A stretch of DNA of 64,000 nucleotides from Pseudisothecium myosuroides (lineage: Eukaryota; Streptophyta; Bryopsida; Hypnales; Lembophyllaceae), in NCBI GenBank assembly GCA_951799445.1, contig OX637296.1:7750001-7814000 (forward strand), written 5' to 3'. Under the pieces are notes generated by a model. The model worked only from the letters and a program-made list of their open reading frames with translations, searched no databases and was not told where the DNA came from. Shown here one piece after another: positions 48,499 to 61,617 of the stretch (within the stretch, counting starts at the first letter, position 1; each line of letters starts with the position of its first letter). The position numbers and the translations under genes were made by a program.

Positions 48499-48816
48499 AG
48501 TAGAACTCCCATAAGTATATCCTTCATGATTCAGAAAACCTCTGTAAGTAACAAGTCCGAGCAGTCTCGGCTTTTGGAATAAAATAAGTGCTAGCAATTA
48601 ATGAGAGCCTGCCAAACAAATTGTGGTGGCCCTTGCACTTTGTCAAAAAAAGGTAGAAAAATATTCTTATAAATAAGCTTTGTTGGCCTCAAGATGTAGC
48701 ATGTATACCTTTGTGGCAACTTCCTATCTAGTGCGGACCTTCTCTAATGCCTGAAACCTCTCTAAACTCATTTTGTCAGGCGGTCCGGGACCTGTTGAGT
48801 TATGGGAGTTCTATTG
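48499..48816. mobile_element. Family N MITE, copy 2
   Basis: AGAACTCCCATAA near the left end is inverted by TTATGGGAGTTCTATTG at the right. It shares 'CTCTAAACTCATTTTGTCAG' with the inverse of copy 1. Non-coding. Confidence 0.5.
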
Positions 48817-49449
48817 TACTCTTACTTGTAAGGTAACTACACCTAATTTTGGCATGTGTGTAAAATTGATCCCTATGTATTCTTGCCTAAAATGTACAAC
48901 CTCTAACATGAGAAACTGTGAATTTTCAGAGTGCTAAAATAGCTTCTCCAAGGTGCTTGGTAATAGGCATGTTTGGTAATAGGCATGTTTACCTGATCTT
49001 AGTATCCCTTCTACACGCAATGCTATTGTCGCCATGCTACAGAAGTCTAGGTGCCTCATTTTACCATGTTTTTTTATTTTTTATTTTTCCGTAGGCTTCA
49101 CAGCTGGGTGGCTCAGAGACTGCAGCCTCAGGCAAATCATCTCACTGCAGATTGAATGGTTCCTTCACAGTGGAGTTACTTGATCATGCCAAAGAAACCA
49201 AAATGTGGTATAACTATGCGCTCATTTGCAGAATTGACAGAAACATGCCATTTGAGAGAGTCAACTGGTGGACTTCCGTAGTTTGGTGTTTTGTTAAAAC
49301 ATTGCACCTTCCCAACCAAGAGTCAAGAAGGGCAGACTTTCGCATGCCCCCGCGAAGTCAGCGAAGGTACAAAGACATTTACAAGATTCAGCAAAGTATC
49401 TTCTCATATTGGCAAGCATAAGATTCATCAATCACTCAACCCCTAAAGC
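48817..49449. other. Intergenic DNA, no gene seen
   Basis: A plus-strand frame at 49152-49421 has ordinary composition but no recognised motif and no convincing splice partners. Otherwise nothing supportable. Confidence 0.4.
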
Positions 49450-50740
49450 TGAAAACACCCCAAAAAAACATCAATATAAGCAAATTCAGCATAGTTGGAG
49501 GCACCTTTTTTAAGAAAAAAATATTTTTGTAGCATTTGCAAATGAATATCATGAATTTTCAAATAAAAAAAAGAATTTTTGGATAAGATAGGTAATTATC
49601 ATGAATTTTCAAAGTGGAAGCTCCCTAAATCACTAAAACTGTCACATATTGTAAGTTGGTTAACCCCTAAAGGACCGGCATGCGTTTTTTGGCCGTATAG
49701 AAATTTTGGGCAGGTCCGTGTGACTAGAGATTTCCATATTTCAAGCTGAAATTTTAATAGAAGGTGGGCGCGAGGAATATCTTTCATATACACTAAATTT
49801 CAGGACATTTGGAAATAGGAGTCAAAAGTTATGACCAAATATGTTACTTTTTTTCGTAATTGGGCAGTCCGGGCAGCAAGAAAAATTTGGCAAAAATTTG
49901 ATTTTTTTTTTTTTTAATATTTTTTTCTTGTAGATTATATTTTTGTCTATCTGAAAAGCTTTGATTCATTTCATTTGGATTTGTTATGAGAGAGTTATGG
50001 ACATTCTTGTTTTTTGGGCAGTTAGAGCATCTTCTTGAAAAAATAAACTTGTAGGTTTCATTTCTAAATGCTATTTTTGCAATTTAAAAAATAAATAAAA
50101 ATTCTCATGGTTTAGTTTACTTGCTAGAACAATCTCACCATTGGGATTAGTGTATTTTAATTCCATCTAAAATATATTAATGTTTTAGATTTTCCTTCTA
50201 TCTCGTACCTACTTCTACTTAATAATTTTTTTAGGAATGATAATTAAGTTTTTTTGAATATTTTTTTTCCCCCCAGACTCTCAACTCAATTCTCCACTAT
50301 AAAGATTTAAAGCACAAAACTCTATAGTGCAAAAATTTTAAGTGAAAAATGTTTAAAGTCAAAAAATCTAGTCCCGCAATGTGCTGAAATACTTGTTTTT
50401 TCCACTTTAAACGCAGATATCTTGCAATCTGAGTGGTCAAAAATTCTGAAATTTTTTCCACACATTCTCATACTAGTTAGGTGTAAGATCCTATGGTTAG
50501 ATGTGCAAAAAAAACATTTTTCATTTTTTTTTACTCCTTGCTATAGAAATGGCAGTTTTGATGTTTTTTTGGCAGAAAAAAGGCCTTGGGCCTTTAGGGG
50601 TTAAAAAACCGAAGTCTAAAAAATAAGCAATCAACCAATCGCAATTAAGTATAGAAACGGTTTAATTGCACTTTGGGGGACACTTCCAATAGAAGTCTAC
50701 TTGTTAGGAATGGATAAACCGACAGTTTTGGATGTTTTCA
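49450..50740 (+). mobile_element. Family F MITE, copy F2, split by A9
   Basis: It starts TGAAAACACCCCAAAA and ends TTTTGGATGTTTTCA. The left part shares 'ATTCAGCATAGTTGGAGGCA' with F1. A9 is inserted at TTAA 49661; without it, about 351 bp remain, near the length of F1. Confidence 0.62.
49665..50600 (-). mobile_element. A/B chimeric TTAA element A9 (936 bp)
   Basis: TTAA at 49661-49664 and 50601-50604. The first ~200 bases are the family B right end in reverse (CCCCTAAAGGACCGGC, then AAGTTATGACCAAATATGTT). From about 49900 on it is family A in reverse, ending CCTTGGGCCTTTAGGGG. It is thus a recombinant subfamily. Non-coding. Confidence 0.8.
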
Positions 50741-51121
50741 CCTTAATTGAAATTGAGAACCAAATGAATCTTTGAAATGTATGGAAATCTGAATTTGCCA
50801 AGGCAAACTATTGTATTGGATGTTGAATCGAGCTAGGAATAGTTCCATCATGTTATAATGCAAATTGTCCAATTTTTAGGAAATAAAACTAAATCCCATG
50901 ATGTACTCTTAATTAGAATTTGACAAGGCAAATTGTTGTATTGGATATTGCATCAAACTATGAATAGTTGCATCGTGACAAGATGCAAATTGTCCAATTT
51001 TTAGTAAGAAAACCTAAACCCAACAATGTATTTTATAGCCTACTATACGAGGCAATATATTCTAAATCAAATACTCCACAATACAATTCATTGAAGCATG
51101 TGAGGTTAGGCGAAGGTATAT
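50741..51121. other. Intergenic DNA with a short local duplication
   Basis: Two similar ~110-bp segments (about 50795-50895 and 50920-51015) share 'GCAAATTGTCCAATTTTTAG' and 'TTGTATTGGATRTTG' blocks. No gene. Confidence 0.5.
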
Positions 51122-51125
51122 TTAA

Positions 51126-52043
51126 CCCCTAAAGTTCTAAGGCTTATTTTCTACCAAAAGACACTCAAAACTGCCGTTTCTATAGCAAAGAGTAAAAAAA
51201 AAATTTAATTGTTTTTTTCACATCTAATCGTAAGATCTTACACCTAACTAGTATTAAAAAGTGTGGAAAAAATTTCAGAATTTTTGACCGCACAGATTGC
51301 AAGATATTTGCGTTTAAAGTGGAAAAAACAAGTTTTTCAGCACATTGCGGGACTGGATTTTTTGACTTTGAACATTTTTAACTTAAATTTTTTGCACTAC
51401 AGAGTTTTGAGCTTTAAATCTTTATAGTGGAGAATTGAATTGAGAGTCTAGGAAAAAAAAAGAAATTCAAAAAAACTTAATTATCATTCTTCAAAAAATT
51501 GTTAAGTAGAAGTAGGTACAAGATAGAAGGAAAATCTAAAATATTTATATATTTTAGATGGAATTAAAATACACTAATCCCAATGGTGAGATTGTTCTAG
51601 TAAGTAAATTAAACCATGAGAATTTATTTTTTTGAAAAATTGCAAAAATAGCATTCAGAAATGAATCCTACAAGTTATTTTTTTCAAGAAGATGCTCTAA
51701 CTGCCCGAAAAACAAGAATGTCCATAACTTCCTCATAACAAAGTCAAATGAAATGAATCAAAGCTTTCCAGATAGACAAAAATATAATCTATGAGAAAAA
51801 AAATATTTTAAAAAAAAATTCAAAATTTTGCAAATTTTTTTTGCTGCCCCCCGTCCCCATGCATTCCAAGAAATGGCATAACTTCTCGCTTGAAGGTCCG
51901 ATTTCAATTTTTTTTTCTGCCACGTACCTCTCTCAATTCTTCACATTCACGAAAAGTTTCAAAAAATTAGGAGAAAATTTCAGCCCGTAGGTACCTGCCC
52001 CAAGTCCCATTTGTCCCCCGAACGGACAATGGTCCTTTAGGGG
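51126..52043 (+). mobile_element. Family A element A10 (918 bp)
   Basis: TTAA at 51122-51125 and 52044-52047; ends CCCCTAAAGTTCTAAGG and CAATGGTCCTTTAGGGG. The segment 51850-51950 differs from other copies ('GGCATAACTTCTCGCTTGAA'), perhaps a small exchange. Non-coding. Confidence 0.85.
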
Positions 52044-52047
52044 TTAA

Positions 52048-53548
52048 ATTTGAAGACATGATTGCATATTCAAATCAAAGGTGCAGTGCTTCCACAGGGT
52101 GATTGACATTGGTTTCTATAGGTTGCCTTATTTCAAAAATAACAACTCAAAACACTCAAAAATCCAAGTATCCTTTATTTTATCATTATGACTGATTATG
52201 TAAATTAGCGCAAAATGTCATGAAAATAGCATCCAAGGACCTCCAATAGCCTAAAGAGTGTACACCACATTCAAGATGCTGAAATAGTGGCACAGCCTAT
52301 ATGCAGGCCTCACACGGAAATGATTCTCAAGTAAACCCGACTGGTGATCACGACTGGATAACGCCGAGCCAAGGGGAGCTGTGTGAGGACCACTTTGACA
52401 GAAGAATGGTCCAGAAACAGCCATCACAATCACATCTTCTTCATCATGTCCACTAGGAAATATTATACGATCTTGCAATGGCAAGCACTTCTTAGGGCGC
52501 TGGCAATGGAATTGTAGAAAACAATTTGGGATTCATGAGGTGTACAAAACCTCCACACACACACAAGCTCACTGTTAGTATCATGCAAATGGTCAATTGA
52601 TTAATATTTTCATGAATTTTGAATGTGAGAATAGGGGATAAAAGGACAATTACTTCAGTTAAGCTGTACTTCACGTCAATGTTTTAATCCATTCAGGTCC
52701 GCCATTTAAAATGTCCCCTGTGCAGTACAAAAGCAGGTTCATGTCCTGTAAACAGTTACCCTGGGAAAGAGGTTGTGAAGCAAGACAACAAGGATTAGAA
52801 GACAATGGGGAGTTAGCATTTCATTCTATTATGTTCAGTGAGGCTAAGATTTCTACATGATTGCTACAATATATTGTAAAAGAAGTCATTGTGGAAACAC
52901 ATCATAATTCCATTGTATTCACATTCGTTCCTACAAACTTTCTAACTGAATGACATCAACAGGACCCATGATCAAAATAGTCTATAAAAAGTGTGATCTG
53001 CAAACAGATGCATGCACAGATAAGAATAAATGAACTTGTGAAGTCAGACATCATAAGTAATCAGGATTTTAATGTTACATAAACGTGCACAGTTTATGTA
53101 AGAAAGAGTAGTTAAGTAGGTGTTACAAAACACCGTAGCAAGAACTGATGAAGCTACTACAATGAAGCTACTATGAACTTGCTCTGATAGATAGTCCTGA
53201 CTAGTCCTGTGTCTCCCACGAGAAGTTCAATTGAACCACCAAGTTTAAAGGAGGAATTTTCTAAATTCTGAGTTACTTGTCAAAGCACGTGCCAAATTGC
53301 CACGCCTGCAAAGCTAATCCATATTTGTACAAGGAAGTTGATTTGAAATTCTGCCTCTACGGATGTCAACACTGATCTCAAGCACCGTGTGCACCAGTCA
53401 AACCATGGATTGCTGCAATTCTGGGAAAATGATAGATCAATATGGACATAATAGAGAAAAGTTCCGATGAAGGCCAACCAGAACAAGATGAATCCACTTC
53501 GCCATGGTGCAGTATTTCGCCATTGCAGTGTCGTTGAGTTGCTGTGGC
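52048..53548. other. 3' flank of the SMP-C2 gene
   Basis: No domain is recognised. Minus-strand frames at 52251-52484 and 53280-53486 are plain in composition; the latter begins just past the SMP-C2 stop and most likely lies in its 3' UTR. I see no AATAAA at a sensible distance; an ATTAAA occurs at 53068-53073 on the minus strand. Confidence 0.45.
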
Positions 53549-56500
53549 CTAAATGAAGCCCCCCATCGCTTGCTCCAGCTCCCTCACCTTCGCAATTAAG
53601 AGGTCACGGTCTCTTTGAATCTGTGAAATGGACATCTCGCGCTCCTCTTCAGCACTTTCCAGTTCTTCCAACATTTGCCGAATGTCTTCAGTTTCCTCTT
53701 CTTCTTCAGCAAGAGCCATGGCCTTTCGAATCAATGCCCGCACCTGCCATTGTTCCAGTGAATGGTATCAGAAACTACTCTATTTGTGTATGATACACTG
53801 CTCAGTAGATTCAATGCCAATTCAAACACTGTAATAGTGGATCGCTGGATGTAATAATTGGGGCACCATTTGACAAAAAAGTAAATCCCGAGACACTCGC
53901 TGATTGACTCACTAGTCACTCAAAAGCTACTCTCTCGGTGATGGTCCCAAGGTTGAACAAAGTACATCATCTACCCAAAAGAACTTCATTTACTATGGCA
54001 CACTATTTTGGTGGCACATACAGTGACACTAAATAGAGAAGAGTGCCTTAAGAGATATCCATAACCCTTTCCCAGTCATTAAACTGATGATATGAAACTT
54101 AGAAACACAAGATATTCGCACAGAATAAGCCACAAATCCCCAACTATGTGCCAATATTATTTACTCTTGACTCAGGTGTCCAACCAGAAATTATTTAAGA
54201 GCAGAATGATACAAACTCATTCACGTACCTTGCCAGCATTTCGCAGAAGTTTCGTATTCCCAGTAAGGATAGGAACAAGTTTCGGGGGCTCCGCTTCAGA
54301 AGGAGCCTTGGATTGCGGCTCGGGTACTCTGCGCGTCACTTGAATGTGGATTTCGCCCTTGTTGACGCCTTGCAATGGCAACCACTGATCTAACATCTGA
54401 TTTGATGGTAGTTGCTCGTAATCCACATCACAGTGACCTATACTAGACGTGGGAAGTATAGTATTATAGTCCTTCACATGAAGAACTAAAGGACTTCCGT
54501 CGTCTGGAAATTCCAAAGTCTGGTTCCAGGATGGAGTTAACGTTTTGTAGACAACCTGCAGTGGCAGAAAGAGTTGCACAGCTCAATTAATACCGCGATC
54601 AAATTCACAACTTTACTAACTAAATGAATCTGGACTGATTAAAAGACACAAAAACCTCGAAGGCAAACTTACAAGGCCCGGAAAAATCTTTCTGCCCTAG
54701 AATAAATATACAGATAATTACTGAATATTACCTTTGTGCGTTTTTTGGTGTTGCCATATCGAACACTGACATACGGATCACTCGTACCTCCCCAGTCAGC
54801 CGCTACGAGGTCCCGAGCCTCAACCAGTACAACCTCAACCACGCATCCATCTCCAACTGAATGTGATGCATGTTCAGAACCATTCTGCAGCCAGGCACAT
54901 GCAAAATACCAGGTCAACTTCATCGTAGAACAACGTAGCATTAGCCACACCCACGCGTGCATTATTACCAGATTAACAAAACGCAGATAGTATGTAAGAT
55001 GACCTTGTCCACAACAGTTATAGCAGGGATGATCGTGTATTTCACATCAGGTAACAGCTTTCATGATTTGAGGGGATTTAATGTGTGTCTTTGAAGTAGG
55101 AACAAGTTGTTGTACTTCAAACAAGTTGTTTATCTATGTTCATCTATGGTTTAACAGTTATAACCCAAGTAGAAAAAATTAAACTCTTACTTAAAAGATA
55201 GTGCACTTCTAGCATAAAACCAAAACCACCCTCCAACCCCAAGTGATTGGCCAAATCTATTGTCAAGGCACAACATACCTCCCAATTAATCCACATCCGT
55301 CTATAAATTTCTAAAAATACTTCTCAATTAACTACTGATTCCTATACAGCTATCCTGAACATCAGAACTTCAGATAGAAACATCGAGAGTCGAGGTTAAC
55401 TTGAACGGTATGTCGGACCCACCTGGGAAGGAATTGGTGAGAGCTCAGAGGCAACAACTTCGATTCTAAGATGGATTTCCCCTTGTTTAATTTTCTCCAA
55501 AGGTACCCACACATTCCTAGGTTTACCCTCCTCTAGTCCTTGCAAATTCACTCGTGCACTTCCCAAATTCTCGTCTCCAAACCGATCCGCATCGTAACAC
55601 TTGATTTTGAGATATTCTCCTCCCCCTACTTCTTGAAATAAAAAATCTTGGTTCCAGGTTGGGTTCAAATCTTGATTCACAGTTTTCGTCTTGCGAATAA
55701 GCTATTGCAACAAAACATAATTAGCCAGAAATTAAGAAAGACAATCCATTACTTCACAGAAAGAATTTGATATGACGGTCTTAGAAGGCCAACTGGCTTC
55801 ATCAAAACTTAAATATGATGCACCCCATCTGCAATTCAGAATGGCTCAAACACAAATACAAAGACAAAATCAAGTATGTCCTGTGAAAAGGAAGACATGA
55901 CCTCTTGAAAAGAACAAATGCTCGTACCTTGCCATAAAACAACTTCAAGTACGGGTCGCTTTTACCAGTCCTGTCCATGGGAGCCAAATTTCTGCCCTCG
56001 ATCGCATGAATACGTAACTTTCTACCAGTGTAAGGACTTAAACTTGGTTGACTTCCAAGAGATGTCTGATTCGCATGAATCACAGCAGCAGGAGTGTAAT
56101 TTGCCACTGCTTTTGAGCCATCAGCAAATTGCCATTCCTTCAGTGAAAGCCTCACGGTCACCTGCCAGGTATTGGAATCGATTGATTAACCAAATCAAAA
56201 CCTTGCCGGCAACAAAGCCTATTAGGCAGGGTATTCATGCAGAGAAACCAAGAGTGAGAAGGTCCTCAAAAGCCTACCCTAATCTGGCATGGTAAGGACA
56301 TTATCAACCACTCTATAATATTCATACAGTGTACCCGACGAAATTTAAAACCCGACATGAACTCCCAAAATCCTATTACTGTCACCTCAATCTAAACACG
56401 TTGCAGGAAAACTTGAGCACCATTCACAAGGCTAATCATCGAAAAGTTTCAAAGAAATGTCAAATTCGAACGAATGCCAGCTCATATTGGTGAAAAGGTC

Positions 56501-59500
56501 GCCAGACCCCTCTCCATGAAGAATAAGGAGCGGAGAAAGAATGCTGAATTACCTCTCCACTTGTTGCGCTTTCCAGCGGTATCGTTAGCTCAACATCTTT
56601 CCCACAATGTTCAACTCGAGAAGCAAGTACACTTTGACCTGGACCCACAGCCCAAAAGATCGTCGAGTCGTCGTCTACATACTTCACCTGAAACGTAAAA
56701 AACCATGGAGACACGTGATTTAGCTTCCCAGTAAACAAAAAACAAACAGTTGCTTTCATCATCCTCAATATTGACACCGAATACACTCAACACGGTGTCT
56801 ATTCTGACTCACTTAAACCCTAAATGCACAACAAAGGGTCAACGGTAGAAGCTTCCATATCTACAGGAGTTGAGATAAAGCATTTAGGAAGATGACAAAA
56901 GAGGGTACCAATAAAGAATATGTTTTGAAAGTTACTCTAATTGGATATTAGATTCCAAAGTGAACTTTCAATTCAGACTTTGGGCAATCAGGGTAAAGAC
57001 AAATCACTGGAAGACTGAGTGAGTTAAGGGTCTGTATACCCCTGTCAGTAGTTAGGAATGACAGAATATATATGAACGTGCAGAATATGATACTAAAAAC
57101 AGTCATTTAGAGAGGAGAGTACCCACCTTGATCTCACAGCTTCCTAAGAAGTCATATTTGACGTTGTTGTGGCCTTGCTCGTACACATTGAGGTGCACAT
57201 TGCCCACGTTGTCATGCAAGACCATATCATAAGTCTCGTTCCACTCGTGAGGAAAGGGGCCACTCTTCATGCCTGTCCGACGCGTCAAATCTTCACACGT
57301 AATCTCCACAAATCTCAGTTTCTCGGACCTCTTATTCACAGATCCTCCCGTACCATGACTGCTGTTATTGCTGTGACTGCTACCACTGCTCCCATTGCTT
57401 TTCCCATGACCACTTCCATCGCCGTTCGCCAACTTCTCACTGCTGTGGAATCTAGATTCTCGGTGTTCGAGTTTCGCCAAATTCTGAGCTGAAACAATCG
57501 TTACTGAAAAAATGCCCCCAACAGCCTTCTTTTTCAGATCCACAGCAGGTAGTGAAAAGCATCTCCTTCGAGGCTCCACCATTGTACGATTGAGAGTATC
57601 AATGAACAATTTCTCCTGTTTCAATTTGGACATACATTATAGGAAAAAGTCAATGCCTCATTTCACAACCAAACATATATTTAGAGACTAGCCATCCTAA
57701 AGAAAATAATGTAATGCATCAAGAATGAACAACCACATAGATTTCAGCAGACTGACCAGCCAAGATGAGATAAAAAGGAACTCTGTTTGAGGAGCAGATC
57801 CGGTGCCAAAGGCCAATCCTATTCTGACTTCTGGGGTGTTCACGAATGAATAGAGCACAGCTTGACCGTCCAGAATAGGCAGCAGGCGCAACTGGACATC
57901 AAAATCCACCAAGAATGTTAAACTTCAGGGTCAGTAAATCCAAAATCTGCCAAGAGAGAAACATTCAAGTAATGAACATCAGATTTCACACGCAATGGCA
58001 GCTACTATGACAGAACCATATTATTTCACTACATTGAGAGCTGATTAGAGTGCGAATAAATCAAATAAAAGATCACGGACACATACATCACCCTTGACAT
58101 GGATGCTATTGATGATAATGCGAGCAGTTGTTCCACGCAAGGGGCCCGCCAATTTGGCAGCAATAAGCACGCTCATCTCATTAGTGTCCCACTCGAAACC
58201 CATGTTCAACACCGCCTGCCAAAAGAAAAAATATTGAGTTATACGGGTCTACTCCGCAGGATCAATCTGATATCCAACTCCAATTAAACCTAAACAGCCA
58301 CTTTAATCAAAACATCACAGGGAGCAATTGTAAATTAGTACCTGCTTGCCGCCCTCCATCGACCAGTAAGCTCCCTGCAGCCCAAACAAAGGTGGCGTTG
58401 TTCCCAACGAAAACTCCTCCACCTCCATACTTAACTGTAGGAGTCGAAAAAACACAAATAAGTTTTTGGCACTGTCGACTGTGCTGAACCTTATGCAAAC
58501 CACAAGACAATTCAGAAGAACACCAACTGCCTCATGAACAAATGTTTTTTAATGTTCTATTCTTTTCCTTAAAAAAAGAGTAAGAAAATAATTTGGCACT
58601 CTACAGTCAGAGCAAGCATAACAAAAAACTCATCTGCCGGCTGGGACTTACGATGGGTCTCGGCCTTCTCTCCTTCAACCGGTTCTGCATGTCACAACAA
58701 CGATCCCAAAGAATACATGAGATGCATACCTCCCAGTTTAAGACTTGTTTCAGATCAACAGAAGCCACACCGTACGAGTAGTTCAATAAGATACCGCGTA
58801 CTAATATTTGCAGGAGAAGACTCAGGTGATGTGCAATCCTCGGAAAACTATGGTGAGTTCTAAAAAAATAAAGTTCCTGTGCAAAATGAGGGCACAATTT
58901 ATGCATAATTTCTACTTTGAGGTTGTGACAATCCACATTGCCTCTAATAAAATTGGAAAGACAAAGTACTAAAAGCCTATTAGTACTATCTAATCAATTT
59001 GGCCATGAATGACGACCTGAACACTGTGAAGCAGTCGCCGAACAAGCTTGGGCTCCATAAAGTTGGGCCAGACATTCATCAGCAGCTTGTTGAGCCATTC
59101 ACAAGGCTCTATCGGTGTGCTAGGCTGGCACAGAAAAAACGACGAAAACTAGGAATGTGAGCAAATAGTATAGATTTTTTATCATTAAATCTAATTCAAA
59201 AATAGCTGTACTACCATCACAGCACTTCCCAGAACACAACCTCGTACTTTACATCCACCTCAGATGTCCTTATACGTGAGCTTTCGTTTCAATCCAAGTC
59301 GCTGTAGATTGGCATTGCAAGTTAAGCACCACGTCCCACACTCTCACGTTGAAAATCAATAAAATATACAAGTACATAGCCAGTAGATTCATGTAGTCCT
59401 CAAATTGAGTTAATGTTCGCGCAATGCAAATCTTGTTAATGTTATTGTGATGTAAGAATCATTGGAATTAACTTGATATTACATTGCCAACTAGTCGGTT

Positions 59501-60462
59501 TACATTAAAATATCAAAATAAACTTGATATTAATTTTAACATAATATTCACATTGATCTACTGCCGAAGTGGCAAATCAGAACACTCGAAAGATACCAGT
59601 GTAGACAATAATTATAATAATCATTCACACTAGGTCAATCGATGGGAATAAACCAGACCTGACTGCAAAGTATGTGTCGCCTCCATCGATTATTCAATTC
59701 CTCAAGGGCGCGTTCACGTCGATACTTGCCATACTACACACATAGAACTTAATCAGAAACTGTGGCCTTACAAATCAATACTAAAATACGGTATGAAGAT
59801 GCAGAATTGCACGTCTCGAAATAAATTCAGCTACTGCAATTTGGATTCACACTTGCTTTTTCCATCTGAAAGTGAAACAATCCAGCAGCGATCGACCCCC
59901 AGCTAATATAGCCCCTAGCTAGATCACATTACTATGATAACGAAGAAGATCCTATAACCGCTAGGAACCTAATCCAGTCTCTTATGCTGATCCATTGTAA
60001 CAATACCATATATTCATACACTTGCTGGTACTTAGTAGCCAGCGGTGCTAGAATGCCTTGGCTGAATGTCCCTGGCCACTGATCTTTGAAATCCTTAAAA
60101 CAGACCAGATAGTGGCTTACGCCAGAACGAGATTGAAAAGTGGATGGCATTCTGAGACAAGTTTAAATCAGATTCTAGGATTACCGACTGTTCACATTTA
60201 GGTTAAGCTTAATTCCTCAGAGTGAAACCTCGGCTCCTATGAAATGCTGAACCGCAAGTCTAGTACATACCTGAAGAGAAGCCCAGACGGTGACGAACAC
60301 GGGAACCCAATTGGAGAAGGAAGCCAATATCCAGCGCTCCAGAATCCAAGCCAATATGAACACCGGGATCAAGTAGGGCAAAACTGGCTTCTCCAGCAAC
60401 AGATGATCCCAAAGCTCCTTCGCTTCCTGAGCAGCCCCATCCACCAGCTTCCGATTCGCCAT
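53549..60462 (-). CDS. NTMC2T3: SMP and C2-domain tether protein, NTMC2T3/SYTF family
   Basis: Fourteen exons (minus strand): 60462-60271, 59733-59659, 59124-59017, 58684-58652, 58434-58342, 58215-58087, 57891-57757, 57615-57127, 56687-56553, 56161-55928, 55701-55423, 54884-54732, 54555-54229, 53743-53549; 858 codons plus TAG. All 13 introns are GT-AG and phase 0. Residues ~27-64 form the membrane hairpin or anchor. Residues ~85-255 are the SMP lipid-binding domain (PCEWLNKLL, VRIGLAFGTG). A first, diverged C2 lies at ~270-460, C2 two at ~509-625 with loop acids (MDRTGKSDPY, CYDADRFGDEN), C2 three at ~645-770 (EARDLVAADWGGTSDPYV; its loop 3 lacks a D-x-D pair). Residues 795-858 are an acidic coiled coil. 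Order and sequence closely follow Arabidopsis At3g18370 as I recall it. The expected role is ER-anchored tethering and lipid transfer at membrane contacts (family inference). Confidence 0.93.
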
Positions 60463-61617
60463 GCTCACCCTAGTTTCCAATTCTTCCCTTCATCCACTCC
60501 TTCCCACACCACAAGACACTTCTCCCACACCCTAACACTAAATTAAAAAAAGCTCCCACTCTTTCGTTCTTGACTTCTCTCCTCAGTCAACAAAAGAATA
60601 CGAGTCCATCCATCTCACCGCTAAATCTAGAAACTCCAAAAAGAGTCTCGCATCCGTCTTTCTCCGAACTCCTCCCTCACACAATTTTCTCACACGCGAG
60701 ATCTCAATGTAACCACAAACAAGAGCAGCTGCTGCCCCTGAAGCTGAAGCGATCACAAATCTTCTTACCCCCCAAAAAAAGTGGCAACGAAAAAAGAATC
60801 CAGAAAAGTTTCAAAAAAAAAAAAGAATCCAAGGAAAGAACGTTGTCACGCTCAAAAAACAACAACCATCACCGAGCCTCCACTTCACATCACGAGAGGA
60901 AGCTCAAAAATCAAACTCTCTCACCGCGGCACATCTCGTCCCAGATTCGAACCCCCTCCAAGCCGAAAACGCGGCGCTACATCTGCCAAATCCCACACGA
61001 CTCCAACCCGAACTGAACGAACTCGGCTGGCTGTTGATGGCAGATCTACAGTACACGGCTGAGAACGCCAAATCCGGCTCCAAGTTGCGGACTGCTCGCA
61101 CTCATCCCCAGTCGAATACGTACAAATGTGCAAGCAGTAGTAATGGCACCGCGAAACCCGATGAGCTCCGACTTAACCCTCATTCAGAGCATATCCTCAT
61201 GATTCCGGCCAAACCCCAGAAAACAAAACAAGCTCAACGCAGGAAAAGGAACGAGTTCGTTCAAGCTGGAGCCAGGGAGCACCAAATTCTGCGCCGTGTT
61301 CGGGAGTTGGGAGCAAATGGATTTTGGCGATCGGGGACGATGAGGCGGAGCACCACTAGGGCGAGAAATTCGGGGAATCTGGTGCATGGGATTCCGCATT
61401 CGGTTGTCGAGGTGGGTGGGAGACTTTGAGGGAACTGAAGGCTGGAGTAAGTACTGTGCAGGACAGGACAGTCAGCCCTCCTCCGTAAGTCGGGCGCACG
61501 CAACTCTGTACCACATGATAAGTTAATAGAGTATTCACATTTAACACTTAATGGAAATTGATAACATTTTCAAAAGTAAACATTTTATAATAAGAGTTCA
61601 AAAGTAGGTAAATACAC
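60463..61617 (-). promoter_or_regulatory. Upstream region and 5' UTR of the SMP-C2 gene
   Basis: Less AT-rich than the repeats. 60480-60700 on the minus strand is purine-rich (GAGA/GGAG), as in many plant 5' leaders. Open frames on both strands at 60570-61503 overlap each other, have biased arginine/proline/serine composition and no domain, so I do not call a divergent gene, though one is possible. Confidence 0.4.

Noticed and set aside
53280..53486. Hydrophobic 68-codon minus-strand frame just past the SMP-C2 stop
   Set aside because: No ATG start (begins TTG), no homologue recognised, lies in the expected 3' UTR.
60570..61429. Possible divergent gene upstream of SMP-C2 (plus-strand frames 60570-61016 and 61034-61429)
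   Set aside because: Overlapping frames on both strands with biased composition, no domain and no paired introns; more likely promoter and leader.
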